Positions 44,709 through 53,722 of a stretch of DNA of 64,000 nt are shown here, piece after piece; position 1 is the first letter of the stretch; every line of letters starts with the position of its first letter. Location of the stretch: positions 57,018 to 121,017 of the forward strand of contig LARN01000015.1 of the NCBI GenBank assembly GCA_000980495.1. Reading direction: 5' to 3'. The notes beneath the pieces were generated by a model. The model made no database searches, had not been told where the DNA came from, and saw only the letters and a program-made list of their open reading frames with translations. Source of the stretch: Acinetobacter sp. N54.MGS-139 (GTDB taxonomy: Bacteria; Pseudomonadota; Gammaproteobacteria; Burkholderiales; Burkholderiaceae_F). The position numbers were made by a program, and so were the translations under genes.

Positions 44709-45977
44709 ATGGATTACGTCAAAAACGAAGTAAAACTCAGAAGAGAGCTTCATCAAATTCCTGAGCTTGGTTGGGGCGAATTTTGCACAACCGCCAAAAT
44801 TTTGGAGACAATTGAACCGCTTGGTTGGAAGACGTATGCCGGAGTTGAGCAGGTCGGCCTTGATGCGGTTATGGGAAGACCGGAAGACTTTGTCGAAAAA
44901 AGCAAACAGAGGGCTCTGGAAGAAGGTGTCGACCCGAAACTCATCGAGAGAATGCACGGCTACACGGGTACTATCGCGGAATTAGATACCGGCAAACCGG
45001 GTCCTGTCACGGGTCTGCGTTTCGATATTGACTGCGTCGGTGTTGAAGAAACAGACCTCAAAGACCATCTTCCGAACAAGGAAAACTTCAGATCTCGTCA
45101 CGCAGGTGTCATGCATTCCTGCGGACATGACGGCCACACGGCCGTAGGTCTGACCATGGCGCAATGGATCGTTGATCATAAAGATCAACTGTGCGGAAAG
45201 ATTAAGCTGATTTTCCAGCCGGCGGAAGAAGGCGTGAGAGGAGGTGCGGCTCAAGCAGCTTCCGGCCTCTTAGACGACGTCAACTATCTGTTAGGAGCTC
45301 ATCTGGCAATGATGTGTCCGACCGGTGAAGTCTGTGTCTATCCGGAAGGTGTCCTCTGCACGACTAAGTTGGATGTTCGCTTCAAAGGTCGTCCGGCTCA
45401 CCCGACAATGAGTCCTCACCTTGGAAGGAATGCTTTGGCCTGTGCTTGCACGTGTGTATCTGAGCTTCTTGGCATGGCTCGCCATGGAAAAGGTATCGGC
45501 TGCATTAACGTAGGAATGATGCAAGCCGGAGAAGGCAGAAATGTCATTCCGGTACATGCCCAGGTCCAATTAGAAGTACGCGGGGAAACAGCCGAAATCA
45601 ACGATTTCATGGTAGATCAGGCCAATCGTATCGTTAAAGGTACAGCCTTGGCTTACGACGTTGAGTATGAAGTTGAGAAAGTCGGTGAGGCCGGTGAACT
45701 TAATAATGATCCGGAACTGGCAGCTATGGTGACGGAAGTTGCCGGAAGCCTTCCGAGCTGTGAACGCGTTGTACAGCACAAGAAGCTTGGATGCTCTGAG
45801 GATTTCACGATGCTCGCAACCCGCGTGAAAGCTGCAGGAGGCAAGAGCGAATTTTTTGTAGTGGGTGCCGACAGAACAGCAGCGCACCATCAGAGAGAAT
45901 TTGATTTTGATGAGAAAGGGCTCGAAACAGCTTTCGGTATTTTCAAAGGCTGTGTGATGAAACTGAACGGAATCTAA
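44709..45977 (+). CDS. M20 amidohydrolase, AbgA-like
   Basis: 422 residues. Co-catalytic metal peptidase fold. Ligands visible: H136, C138 and H140 in MHSCGHDGHTA, the general-base pair in IFQPAEEGVRGG, and a late histidine in AAHHQREFDFDE. N-terminal LRRELHQIPELGWGEF and the insertion GVDPKLIERMHGYTGTIAELDTGKPGPV match AbgA, which with AbgB cleaves p-aminobenzoyl-glutamate. No abgB or abgT is present; a truncated DcuC-like transporter precedes it, so promoter loss may have silenced it. A related N-terminal fragment is at 63754. Confidence 0.9.
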   Translation: MDYVKNEVKLRRELHQIPELGWGEFCTTAKILETIEPLGWKTYAGVEQVGLDAVMGRPEDFVEKSKQRALEEGVDPKLIERMHGYTGTIAELDTGKPGPVTGLRFDIDCVGVEETDLKDHLPNKENFRSRHAGVMHSCGHDGHTAVGLTMAQWIVDHKDQLCGKIKLIFQPAEEGVRGGAAQAASGLLDDVNYLLGAHLAMMCPTGEVCVYPEGVLCTTKLDVRFKGRPAHPTMSPHLGRNALACACTCVSELLGMARHGKGIGCINVGMMQAGEGRNVIPVHAQVQLEVRGETAEINDFMVDQANRIVKGTALAYDVEYEVEKVGEAGELNNDPELAAMVTEVAGSLPSCERVVQHKKLGCSEDFTMLATRVKAAGGKSEFFVVGADRTAAHHQREFDFDEKGLETAFGIFKGCVMKLNGI

Positions 45978-46007
45978 TCCTCTAAGCCACCTCAAAACCA
46001 TAAAGCA

Positions 46008-46030
46008 ACGGGCTCGATAATCGAGCCCGT
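46008..46030. terminator. Bidirectional terminator between amidohydrolase and flavoprotein genes
   Basis: 10-bp perfect stem (ACGGGCTCGA/TCGAGCCCGT) with a TAA loop between two convergent genes. Confidence 0.85.
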
Positions 46031-46055
46031 CTTAGCACCTTCTAAAAACTAGCGA

Positions 46056-47861
46056 TTACTTGTGCGCTTTTTTGATGGCAGCCGAGGCAGCGTCAGCGGC
46101 GTCAACACCGGAGATGATTGCCCAGGAGTTCATCATAGCGGTCATGGAGTCGGCACCGTTAGCACCGCCGACCACGCAGCCTGCACCATAGAGGCCCGGG
46201 ATGGGTTTGCCGCCTTTACCCAGGATCTGCATGTTGGCGTTGGCTTTCAGGCCGCCGAGCGTTGTCGCAAAGCGAGGCTTCTGTTCAACAATGTAGAACG
46301 GCGGCTTAATCAGTTCCTTCGGATCTTTACGGTTGAACTGAGTATCCTTGCCGGCTTTAGCCATTTCATTCCACTGTTTAACAGTGGCTTCGAGGCCTTC
46401 CGGATTGATACCGATTTCTTTGGCTGCTGCGGCTAAACTGTCGGATTCAACCATGACAGGTTTGCCGTTGTTCTTGATGTTGAGCCATTCGCGAAGAACT
46501 TTTTCATCCGGAACGAGCTTGTCTTCGATACTCTTGGCCAGATAGCGCTTGTAGCCGGTTTCGTCCATTACCAAGTACATGATCTTATCGGGCTGAGCAA
46601 CTGTAATGTCGGTCAATTCGCCCAAAGAAGCACGTTCATTGATGATACGTTTGCCTTGACTGTTGACATAGATGGCACCGGTGTCGTTAATCGTGGCTGT
46701 GGAGCTGGCGGTTGCAGCTAAACCATGATGAGGAACGGTTTCAACGCCTTGCGGGTAGACCTTCACGAGGTCCATGTTGATGTTTTCTGCACCGATCTTG
46801 CGAGCCATTTCATAGCCTTGACCTGCGTCGCTGTCTAGCCCATAGAAGAGGTAGCCATTCAGTGTCTTCGGAAGCATGTCGGTCTTAGCACCGAAACCGC
46901 CGGAAGCCAGAATGGTTTCTTTGGCATTGATGGTGATCTTGTCGCCGTCGGAATTGACAGCATGGATACCGTCAACACGTCCGCCTTTGTAAATCAAGGA
47001 AGTAGCGCGTGTTTCCATCAGGATCTTGCCGCCGTGATCCGTGAAGATACGGGACATCGTTCTGATGAAGTTGGGAGAGCGGCCTTCGACGCCAAGCTGA
47101 CGGGAAGCGGAGTGGTCAGGATACTGAGTTGCGGCAGGACCGTAAGGAATCTTGAGGTCGTCGATCAGCCAATCCACGACGGAGCCGGCTTTTTCGGTAA
47201 CCATCTTGACGAGGACCGGGTCATTGCGGTGTTTGCCGACATGCATGATGTCTTTGTAGGCAAGGGCAGGAGAGTCCTTGGTTTCATGCATGACTTCGCG
47301 CTGATAGCGGGAACCCGTTGCAATCAGCGTACCGGCATTCAAAATCGTATCGCCGCCGAGGTACGGCATTTTTTCAATCAGGATTGTGGGATTGCCGTTT
47401 AACTGAGAACGGACGGCTGCGGCCATACCGCTGGCGCCGGAACCGACAACGACAACAGCTGTTTTGTAGCTGACATCAATGTTGGAAGCGGGTTTCTTAA
47501 TCGGAGCTTTGTAGAACTCGCTCGGTGTACCGCCGGCCGCTTTGACTGCGTTGGTGGCGGCAGCCTTAATAGCCATGGAAGTTAAGGAAGCGCCGGCAAC
47601 GTTGTTTACGCCCAGAGACTGGCGAGCAACGATTTCAGCTGGAATACGTGCAATCGCAGCATCGCCGATCATGGCGGATTCGCCGGATTTCACGACTTTA
47701 ACGTTTGCAATTTTTCCGGCTTTAATCGTAACGGCAACGGTGACAGGGCCGTTTTTGCCGTTGGCTGTTCCTTCAAAAGTACCGTCCTGAATAGCGGCCT
47801 GTGCGTAAGATGCAACGGCCATAGAAACAGCGACGGAAGTCAGCAATGTCTTAAAAATCAT
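46056..47861 (-). CDS. Exported flavoprotein reductase with FMN-binding and FAD domains (fumarate/urocanate reductase type)
   Basis: 601 residues from the ATG at 47859-47861, which has GGAG upstream; a longer frame from 47981 is rejected. Signal peptide 1-22 (AQA), then an FMN-binding domain (about 26-105) in which NNVAGASLTSMA near 87-96 corresponds to the site of covalent FMN attachment by ApbE-type transferases. The FAD domain begins with VVVVGSGASGMAAAV (GSGASG 140-145) and continues with GGDTILNAGTLIA and a C-terminal GADSMTAMMNSWAIISGVDAA. It would reduce a small enoate-type acceptor in the periplasm. The substrate is not identifiable. Confidence 0.92.
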   Translation of the reverse strand: MIFKTLLTSVAVSMAVASYAQAAIQDGTFEGTANGKNGPVTVAVTIKAGKIANVKVVKSGESAMIGDAAIARIPAEIVARQSLGVNNVAGASLTSMAIKAAATNAVKAAGGTPSEFYKAPIKKPASNIDVSYKTAVVVVGSGASGMAAAVRSQLNGNPTILIEKMPYLGGDTILNAGTLIATGSRYQREVMHETKDSPALAYKDIMHVGKHRNDPVLVKMVTEKAGSVVDWLIDDLKIPYGPAATQYPDHSASRQLGVEGRSPNFIRTMSRIFTDHGGKILMETRATSLIYKGGRVDGIHAVNSDGDKITINAKETILASGGFGAKTDMLPKTLNGYLFYGLDSDAGQGYEMARKIGAENINMDLVKVYPQGVETVPHHGLAATASSTATINDTGAIYVNSQGKRIINERASLGELTDITVAQPDKIMYLVMDETGYKRYLAKSIEDKLVPDEKVLREWLNIKNNGKPVMVESDSLAAAAKEIGINPEGLEATVKQWNEMAKAGKDTQFNRKDPKELIKPPFYIVEQKPRFATTLGGLKANANMQILGKGGKPIPGLYGAGCVVGGANGADSMTAMMNSWAIISGVDAADAASAAIKKAHK

Positions 47862-48185
47862 TGAGTTATCTCCATTGGTGCGGTTGTTAACTGTGTCGAA
47901 TTGTAAATGATTTAGATAAAAATAGATAGAATTTCTTACGTATTTCCACTTAACTATTACGAACACCCCCTTGAGAGACAAGGTAACTAATTAAAAATCT
48001 TGAGAAAAATTTTTCAGCCGTTTTGATTAATACGGGGGATGAAAAATGGATATGTTTCTTCGGAATTTTTTCTTCAAACAACTGGAGTATGTGCCTTCCT
48101 ATTTTGGGGCTCGTAGGAATATGGGGTTTCTACCTATTGTAGTATCGTCGAGTTTGGTTGGTTTGGTATTACTTAGGTTTTGAAG
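47862..48185. other. AT-rich region upstream of the flavoprotein and DUF2939 genes
   Basis: 324 bp between divergent genes, strongly AT-rich. It must contain both promoters. I see no open frame with a ribosome site, no clear palindrome and no riboswitch pattern. Confidence 0.5.
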
Positions 48186-48785
48186 ATGCGGTTACATACC
48201 GAAAATTCGTCAGTCCGATTTATTGCGATCAGCTTGCTTGTTTTTCTGGCTGTCAGTTTTGTGGGATATTGGTACTGGAGTCCGTACTACGCTGCCGATC
48301 AAATCAAGAATGCTGTAGAGTCAGGCGACACAACAAAGATGAGTAAGTTCATCGATTTTCCCAAAGTCAGACTAAACATCCAGCGCCAAATCAATAACCA
48401 AATTGATATCAAGCTGCAGGAATTCCAACAGATGCCCGTCAGCAGCCACAACCAGATAGACCTGTATTCTTTCCAGCTCGTTGACCGCCTTGTCCGCGAC
48501 CTCATTACAGAAGAAGGGATTGCTGCATTGATCAGCGGAAAGAATAAATTGAGCAAATACGCTTCTCACGAAGAACACGGCCAACTGAAAGACGTCGTAC
48601 CTCAGGTTAAGGATGATGAACCCTGTGATGTCGAGGTCGAAAAGAAATACGGCGACGATTTCAACCGCTTTTACGTGACTTTGACCGGTAAAGATGAACC
48701 GGAGGATAAGGTTCTCATTACGCTTTCGCGTGAAGGATTTTTCTTCTGGCGCGTCACAAACGTTCTTTTGCCGTTTGGCGCTTAA
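48186..48785 (+). CDS. DUF2939 family membrane-anchored protein
   Basis: 199 residues from the ATG at 48186; a TTG 6 bp upstream would add two residues. One N-terminal membrane helix (about 12-30, FIAISLLVFLAVSFVGYWYW), then SPYYAADQIKNAVESGDTTKMSKFIDFPKVR (about 32-62), the pattern that marks DUF2939, a mostly helical periplasmic domain. Function is unknown; the family is widespread in proteobacteria. Single gene. Confidence 0.85.
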   Translation: MRLHTENSSVRFIAISLLVFLAVSFVGYWYWSPYYAADQIKNAVESGDTTKMSKFIDFPKVRLNIQRQINNQIDIKLQEFQQMPVSSHNQIDLYSFQLVDRLVRDLITEEGIAALISGKNKLSKYASHEEHGQLKDVVPQVKDDEPCDVEVEKKYGDDFNRFYVTLTGKDEPEDKVLITLSREGFFFWRVTNVLLPFGA

Positions 48786-49038
48786 TTTCAGAACTTGTCT
48801 GCACAAGATCATAGGCAGCAAGAATTAGCGGAAATCTGGCTTTTAGGGCATTTTTTGATTGCTTGACTATTGTCTTCAAACGCACCAAACTAACTTCACC
48901 TTGCTGATGTGAGACGCTAGGCTGGGAAAGTTTCCGTTTCCTTGTCTGTTCTGTTAGTTCTAAGCTATACCTTCGTGCAGAAAGTGCGTCCATGGTTTGA
49001 TGAGCTCCTGCCGATCTGAAATTTTCAAAGGAAGTTAA

Positions 49039-49752
49039 ATGCCGTTTGTTTTTGCTCAAGCTTGTGTTCCGGCGGTTCCCGTCTGGGGCGAAAAAGATCA
49101 ATATTTTCCGATTCATCGTGTTTACGCAATCGCCGGTAATTATGCTGATCATCTAGCTGAATTGGGCCGAGAAGAAAAGACGGAACCGGTGTTTTTTACA
49201 AAACCTTCTGACGGCCTTGTGGTTTGTAGAGAAGGCAAGAGTGCAGACATACCTTATGCACGAGAGACGGATTCACTTTGCCTTGAAGTTGAACTCGTTG
49301 TTGCTATCGGCAAAACCGCGCCGGAAACGGGCTTTGTGACTCCCGAGGAAGCCGAGGAATATGTTTTCGGTTATGCCGCAGGTGTTGAGTTCACACGCCG
49401 CAATTTCCAGAAAGCTGCCCGCGAAAATCGTCAGCCTTGGGAAAAAGCCAAATGCTTCGACGACTCGGCGCTCATCACTGAAATCAGAGAAAAACATCGC
49501 ATGCCCGACATGGATCAGGCAACTCTTTGGCTTTATGTCGACAATCAGGAAAGACAAAGAGGCAATACGAACCAGATGATGCACAGCATCCCTGAGCTGG
49601 TATCCGAAATTTCTAAATATTGGCGTTTGACGGCAGGAGACCTGATTTACACAGGAACTCCGAAAGGAAGCGGCCCGATTGATATCGGACAGAGTTTTGA
49701 GGGCGGTGTGAACGGCGCCGGAAAGTTCGCGGGTAAGATTGTTAGTCGTTAA
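49039..49752 (+). CDS. Fumarylacetoacetate hydrolase family protein
   Basis: 237 residues, a single FAH/catecholate-type domain. IHRVYAIAGNYADHL near 29-43, metal-binding E-x-E in SLCLEVELVVAIGK near 80-93, D141 region KCFDDSALI, and the C-terminal DLIYTGTPKGSGPIDIGQ typical of the UGL/YcgM-like acylpyruvase and oxaloacetate-tautomerase/decarboxylase members. It is cytoplasmic and probably cleaves or rearranges a beta-keto acid. ATG preceded by a GGAAG site. Not in an operon with aromatic-degradation genes. Confidence 0.9.
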   Translation: MPFVFAQACVPAVPVWGEKDQYFPIHRVYAIAGNYADHLAELGREEKTEPVFFTKPSDGLVVCREGKSADIPYARETDSLCLEVELVVAIGKTAPETGFVTPEEAEEYVFGYAAGVEFTRRNFQKAARENRQPWEKAKCFDDSALITEIREKHRMPDMDQATLWLYVDNQERQRGNTNQMMHSIPELVSEISKYWRLTAGDLIYTGTPKGSGPIDIGQSFEGGVNGAGKFAGKIVSR

Positions 49753-49772
49753 GATAAGTTTTAGAAACAGTC

Positions 49773-49804
49773 AAGGCTAGTTCGGTGATTTCCGTCCTAG
49801 CCTT
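49773..49804. terminator. Bidirectional terminator after the FAH-family gene
   Basis: 8-bp perfect stem (AAGGCTAG/CTAGCCTT) with a 16-nt loop between convergent genes. Confidence 0.75.
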
Positions 49805-49817
49805 TCGTTATTTTTGC

Positions 49818-50006
49818 TTATGAGCAAAGTTTGCTGAATTGCTGCTGGCCTCTCTCATTGTAAGTAATGGCGAAATTGCCTTGACGCACAGTCACTGAGC
49901 TTCCCGTATATCCCAAGAGCGTCCCAAGTTTGCCAAAAAGCATGACTCCTTTTTCGTTGTAGACGCAAACGAATTTGCCTTGTTGTACAGCGCTTCCAAT
50001 TGCCAT
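49818..50006 (-). CDS. 62-residue protein with a duplicated QG(x)YNE motif
   Basis: 62 residues. Two internal copies of one unit: VQQGKFVCVYNEKGVMLFGKL (about 7-27) and VRQGNFAITYNERGQQQFSKL (about 40-60), separated by a Gly/Thr/Ser spacer. Each unit reads like a short beta-hairpin with a polar turn. A GAGGAGAA ribosome site lies upstream of the ATG, supporting expression. I recognise a loose resemblance to small Gly/Tyr repeat proteins of gut bacteria but cannot name a family or function. Confidence 0.65.
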   Translation of the reverse strand: MAIGSAVQQGKFVCVYNEKGVMLFGKLGTLLGYTGSSVTVRQGNFAITYNERGQQQFSKLCS

Positions 50007-50095
50007 TTTCTTCTCCTCGCTTTCTAAAATTCCGGAGACTTCTTAAGGAATCCCCCTGCCGGTATTCTAGTTCGGAGAGAAGAAGAAAGAAAAGA

Positions 50096-51277
50096 CTATT
50101 GGCCGGCGGAAAGCGGTGTGACTGTCTCTTTGATTCCGTTGATGTTTCCGGCGATGCTGCTCGGCTGAGGCTTCAAATGTGGCGGAAGAAGTTTTTCTCC
50201 GTCGATCAAACCTTTCTTGCCCATCATCTCTGCAATCGCTGACCCCAGCTCAGCCACAGCGCCGGCGTAAAAATAGCTGCTGTTGTATCGGAGAACCGCG
50301 GTGAAGTTTTTAGTTCCGACTCGGTAAAGCTTTTCAAAATCAACAGAACCCGGCAGATAGAACGGATAGTCCACAATGAACACGGGCATATTGCCGGCAA
50401 AGCGATCTGCATTGTCTAACGGTTTAACGCCGTTATTGATCAACTGGTTCCAGGTAAAGCGAGGATTAGTGCCACCCCCGAACTTAGCAGCCTGAGCCGG
50501 AGAGATATCAGCTTCAATTAACATCGGCAGGCCTTCGACCCAGCCATGTTTGCTCAGGTAGTTGGCGATAGAGCCGATGGTATCGGCGGTCGAATGATTG
50601 ATGTCGATCTTTCCGTCACCGTCAAAGTCAACACCGAAACGTTTAATAGAGCTCGGCATAAACTGAGGAAGACCGACAGCACCGGCATAAGAGCCTTGAA
50701 CCTCAAAAGGCTTTAGGTCGTTGTTGTAAAGAATGACCAGGAATTCCTCAAGCTCTTTCTTAAAGAAATCAGCTCTGCGCTTGTAATCAAAACTCAATGT
50801 GACCAATGAATCGAGGACTTTCCAGCTGCCGGTGTTTTCGCCGTAGCGGGTTTCTACACCAATGATACCGATGATGACGGCCGGGTCCACATGATAGATT
50901 TCTCGGGCGCGCTCTAAGTAGACTTCATTGTCTTTCCAGAACTGGACGCCTAAGTTCAGGCGATGGGCACCAAGGAAGATATTGCGGTATTTTTCCCAGT
51001 CCTTGCGGGTGTCTTTAGTACCCGGCTTGGCGCGTTTCGGTGTCATCAGACGTTCGATTTTGGGTTGGTAAGTCGCCTGATCCAAGATGGCGGCGACCCA
51101 ATTCTGATCGAGCCCGCGGCGTTTGCAGACGTCTTGAATGAATTTTTTAACTTCAGGTCTTCTGCTGTAGGGCATTGCCTTCTCAGCGGAACTTGAGGAC
51201 ATGGATTGTGCCAATGCCAAACCGGAAAAAGCGGCGAGCCCTGAAATACCTGAAATAAGAATTGATCGTCTGAGCAT
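50096..51277 (-). CDS. mltB: Lytic murein transglycosylase B
   Basis: 393 residues. MltB/SltB fold with the catalytic glutamate E142 in GIIGVETRYGENTG and the peptidoglycan-contact segment GSYAGAVGLPQFMPSSIKRFGVDFDGDGKID (about 195-225). It cleaves the MurNAc-GlcNAc bond to make 1,6-anhydro ends. The signal peptide ends ALAQS and has no lipobox cysteine, so it is probably soluble in the periplasm (SltB-like), unlike lipoprotein MltB of E. coli. Monocistronic. Confidence 0.93.
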   Translation of the reverse strand: MLRRSILISGISGLAAFSGLALAQSMSSSSAEKAMPYSRRPEVKKFIQDVCKRRGLDQNWVAAILDQATYQPKIERLMTPKRAKPGTKDTRKDWEKYRNIFLGAHRLNLGVQFWKDNEVYLERAREIYHVDPAVIIGIIGVETRYGENTGSWKVLDSLVTLSFDYKRRADFFKKELEEFLVILYNNDLKPFEVQGSYAGAVGLPQFMPSSIKRFGVDFDGDGKIDINHSTADTIGSIANYLSKHGWVEGLPMLIEADISPAQAAKFGGGTNPRFTWNQLINNGVKPLDNADRFAGNMPVFIVDYPFYLPGSVDFEKLYRVGTKNFTAVLRYNSSYFYAGAVAELGSAIAEMMGKKGLIDGEKLLPPHLKPQPSSIAGNINGIKETVTPLSAGQ

Positions 51278-51531
51278 ATAACGCCTCCTAAGTCCTACTA
51301 AGATTACCTGAATTTGCTCCGAATTGTACGGACAAGGTGTAAACGTCGCGAGAAAAATTCCACCACAGCAACATTGAGTGACAAGAACAGTCTTTGTTGA
51401 TCTTTTGGAAACTCATCGGCATTGTCGGTTTTGACTTAATACGAGTTAAACTCTAATTTATTTTTTACCGTAATTTTTTTACGGTTGAGTGCTACCATCT
51501 CCAAGTATCCGTTAAGGAGAAGTGAGAAAGG

Positions 51532-52647
51532 ATGTTGAAGAGATTTCAGGTAAGTAACTTCAAGCAGTTCAATTCGTTGGAGTGGAATTTTTCTAAAGTG
51601 AGAAGCTATGACTTCTCCAGGGGCTGTTTGACGGAGACGTCGGCGGGAAACTTTGTTAAGACTGCATTAGTTTTCGGTCGTAATAGCTCAGGTAAATCTA
51701 ATCTGGGACTTGCAGTTTTTGACATTCTGCAACATCTCTCTGGTAAAGCAGCAAAAAAGGGCGCTTACACATACTACGCAAATGCCGACCATCCTAATGA
51801 AGCCGTCAAATTTAGCTATACCTTCTTGTTGGACGGCAAGGAAGTTGTCTATTCCTACAGCAAAATGTCCTGTCTTGAATTATCAGCAGAGTCTTTACTA
51901 ATAGACGGGAACGAAGTTTTTTCTTGGAATAAGGAAGAGAACATTCATAAATTTGACAATCTCCCCTCTTTTGGCTTTGAGAGTCCTAATTTTGTCCATA
52001 AAGATTCTCAGCTTTCTTTCCTTAGTTACCTGGCAGATAGCCCTCTATTACAGCCTAGTTCAACAATAAGAAGACTCGTGGATTTCGTAAGGTCTATGCG
52101 CTGTTTTAGCCCTGATAAAGGAAGCGGCTTGGGGGGTCTTTCACCGGTAAAGAAAAATTTTGAATCTTTCATCATCAGAAATGGTCTGCTAGAAAAGTTT
52201 GAAAACTTTCTGAATGAGCACGGCGTTAAGGAACGGCTGAAAGTAGCTACGACCTTGGAAGGTCGCGAAGGGTTGTATGTTGACCACGAGCAGGCGTTAC
52301 CTTTTTTAGCGGTTGCCTCAAGCGGCACTTTGTCGCTTACTTCTTTGTTCTACTGGCGAGAATTCCTTAAAGCAAACGAACCAAGTTTGATTTATATCGA
52401 CGACTTCGACGCTTTTTACGACAACGAAGTTGCTAAGCAAGTTTTCGGTATAGCGAAAACCCTCGATATTCAATGTATCCTCACAACCCACAATACCAAT
52501 TTGTTAACCCACGCAAATACGCGAGCTGATTGTTGTTTCTTGTTGCGGGAGAACAACATAAGACCATTTTCGGATCTGACCACCCGAGAAATACGTCAGG
52601 GCAATAATCTTGAAAAACTCTTCCTGAGTCATGAATTCGAGAACTAA
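51532..52647 (+). CDS. AAA-type (AAA_21/OLD-like) ATPase, candidate defence protein
   Basis: 371 residues. SMC/RecF-like ATPase: N-terminal VSNFKQFNSLEWNF, Walker A GRNSSGKS at 49-56, a middle helical insertion, an ABC-signature-like ASSGTLSLTSLFYW near 262-275, Walker B SLIYIDDFDAFYD near 285-297 (the catalytic acidic residue is D, not E), and a switch histidine in ILTTHNTNLLTH. Members of this group occur in abortive-infection modules, often with an RloB-like partner (DUF4276) next to them; none is seen here. The gene is AT-rich with respect to its neighbours, consistent with transfer. Confidence 0.85.
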   Translation: MLKRFQVSNFKQFNSLEWNFSKVRSYDFSRGCLTETSAGNFVKTALVFGRNSSGKSNLGLAVFDILQHLSGKAAKKGAYTYYANADHPNEAVKFSYTFLLDGKEVVYSYSKMSCLELSAESLLIDGNEVFSWNKEENIHKFDNLPSFGFESPNFVHKDSQLSFLSYLADSPLLQPSSTIRRLVDFVRSMRCFSPDKGSGLGGLSPVKKNFESFIIRNGLLEKFENFLNEHGVKERLKVATTLEGREGLYVDHEQALPFLAVASSGTLSLTSLFYWREFLKANEPSLIYIDDFDAFYDNEVAKQVFGIAKTLDIQCILTTHNTNLLTHANTRADCCFLLRENNIRPFSDLTTREIRQGNNLEKLFLSHEFEN

Positions 52648-52786
52648 GCGGATCATTGTTATGTTTTGGACTCACGGTTAATCCAACAAAAGTAATTCAC
52701 TGCCTTGCATTAATTGTTTTGTTGTCGGCAGAACCATCCCAAGAAAAAGTTAAAATTGAAGGAAAGGCTCAAAAAGAAGAAATCCC

Positions 52787-53719
52787 ATGGCTGACACAGC
52801 TTTCTATACTCACGGATTGTTCCTCAAACATAAGATGGGGAACAACAATCCCGAATGTCCCAAACGCCTGGAAAAAATCGAAGAGCTCATGCTGGCTGCC
52901 GGTACATCTCAGTTTGTCGATCAAAAGACGCCGCCGATGGTTGCTGTAACCGACATGCTGGCTGCGCACGATGCCGACTATATTTCCTACCTCTCTCACA
53001 ACTCACCGAAAGAAGGTCTGAACACTATCAGTGTCGACACTGCGATGAATCCATACACATGGGAGGCGGCGCAATATGCCGCAGGCGCCGCCTGCGCGGG
53101 CGTGGACGATGTTCTTTCAGGTCAATATAAGAAGGTCTTCTGCGCGGTCAGACCGCCCGGACATCATGCGCATCGGGATCATTCAGGCGGATTCTGCTTC
53201 TTAAATAATGTGGCAATCGGTGCGCTGCACGCCATAGGAGTCTACGGATTAAAAAGAGTCGCGGTTGTGGACTTCGATGTTCATCATGGGGATGGGACAA
53301 GCGACATCCTGGGTGGCCGAGATGATGTTTTAATTCTGGACGGATTCCAGGAAGCGCTTTTCCCCTATGCCCATATCCATCATGCACCGCCCAACGCCGT
53401 TTACACTCCTTTCCCGGAAGGCACGGAGGGAATAGCACTTCGCCGAACCATGGACGAAGTTTGGATGCCCAAGCTCAAGGAATACAAACCTGAACTGATT
53501 ATGGTTTCTGCAGGATTTGATGCCCACCGAGAAGAAGACCAGGCACAGCTTTTAATGGTTGAACGCGACTATGCATTTTTGGGACGCCGGCTGGCTTCCT
53601 GCAAGTCTGAGATTCCTGAATGCCGTGGGGTCGTGGCGGTGCTGGAAGGCGGATACAACACATCTTCTTTGGCCAGAAGCTGCGCGGCCTTCATTCATCA
53701 GCTGGCTTGCACGGATTAA
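52787..53719 (+). CDS. Histone-deacetylase-family hydrolase (class II type)
   Basis: 310 residues. Arginase/deacetylase fold with the zinc ligands and charge relay of the family: AVRPPGHHAHRDHSGGFC near 118-135, VVDFDVHHGDGT near 158-169, SAGFDAHREED near 239-249, and LEGGYN near 284-289. Bacterial members deacetylate acetylpolyamines or acetyl-lysine and acetoin-related targets; which applies is not clear. The downstream MFS gene starts 3 bp after the stop, so the two are probably one transcription unit. Confidence 0.92.
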   Translation: MADTAFYTHGLFLKHKMGNNNPECPKRLEKIEELMLAAGTSQFVDQKTPPMVAVTDMLAAHDADYISYLSHNSPKEGLNTISVDTAMNPYTWEAAQYAAGAACAGVDDVLSGQYKKVFCAVRPPGHHAHRDHSGGFCFLNNVAIGALHAIGVYGLKRVAVVDFDVHHGDGTSDILGGRDDVLILDGFQEALFPYAHIHHAPPNAVYTPFPEGTEGIALRRTMDEVWMPKLKEYKPELIMVSAGFDAHREEDQAQLLMVERDYAFLGRRLASCKSEIPECRGVVAVLEGGYNTSSLARSCAAFIHQLACTD

Positions 53720-53722
53720 TCG

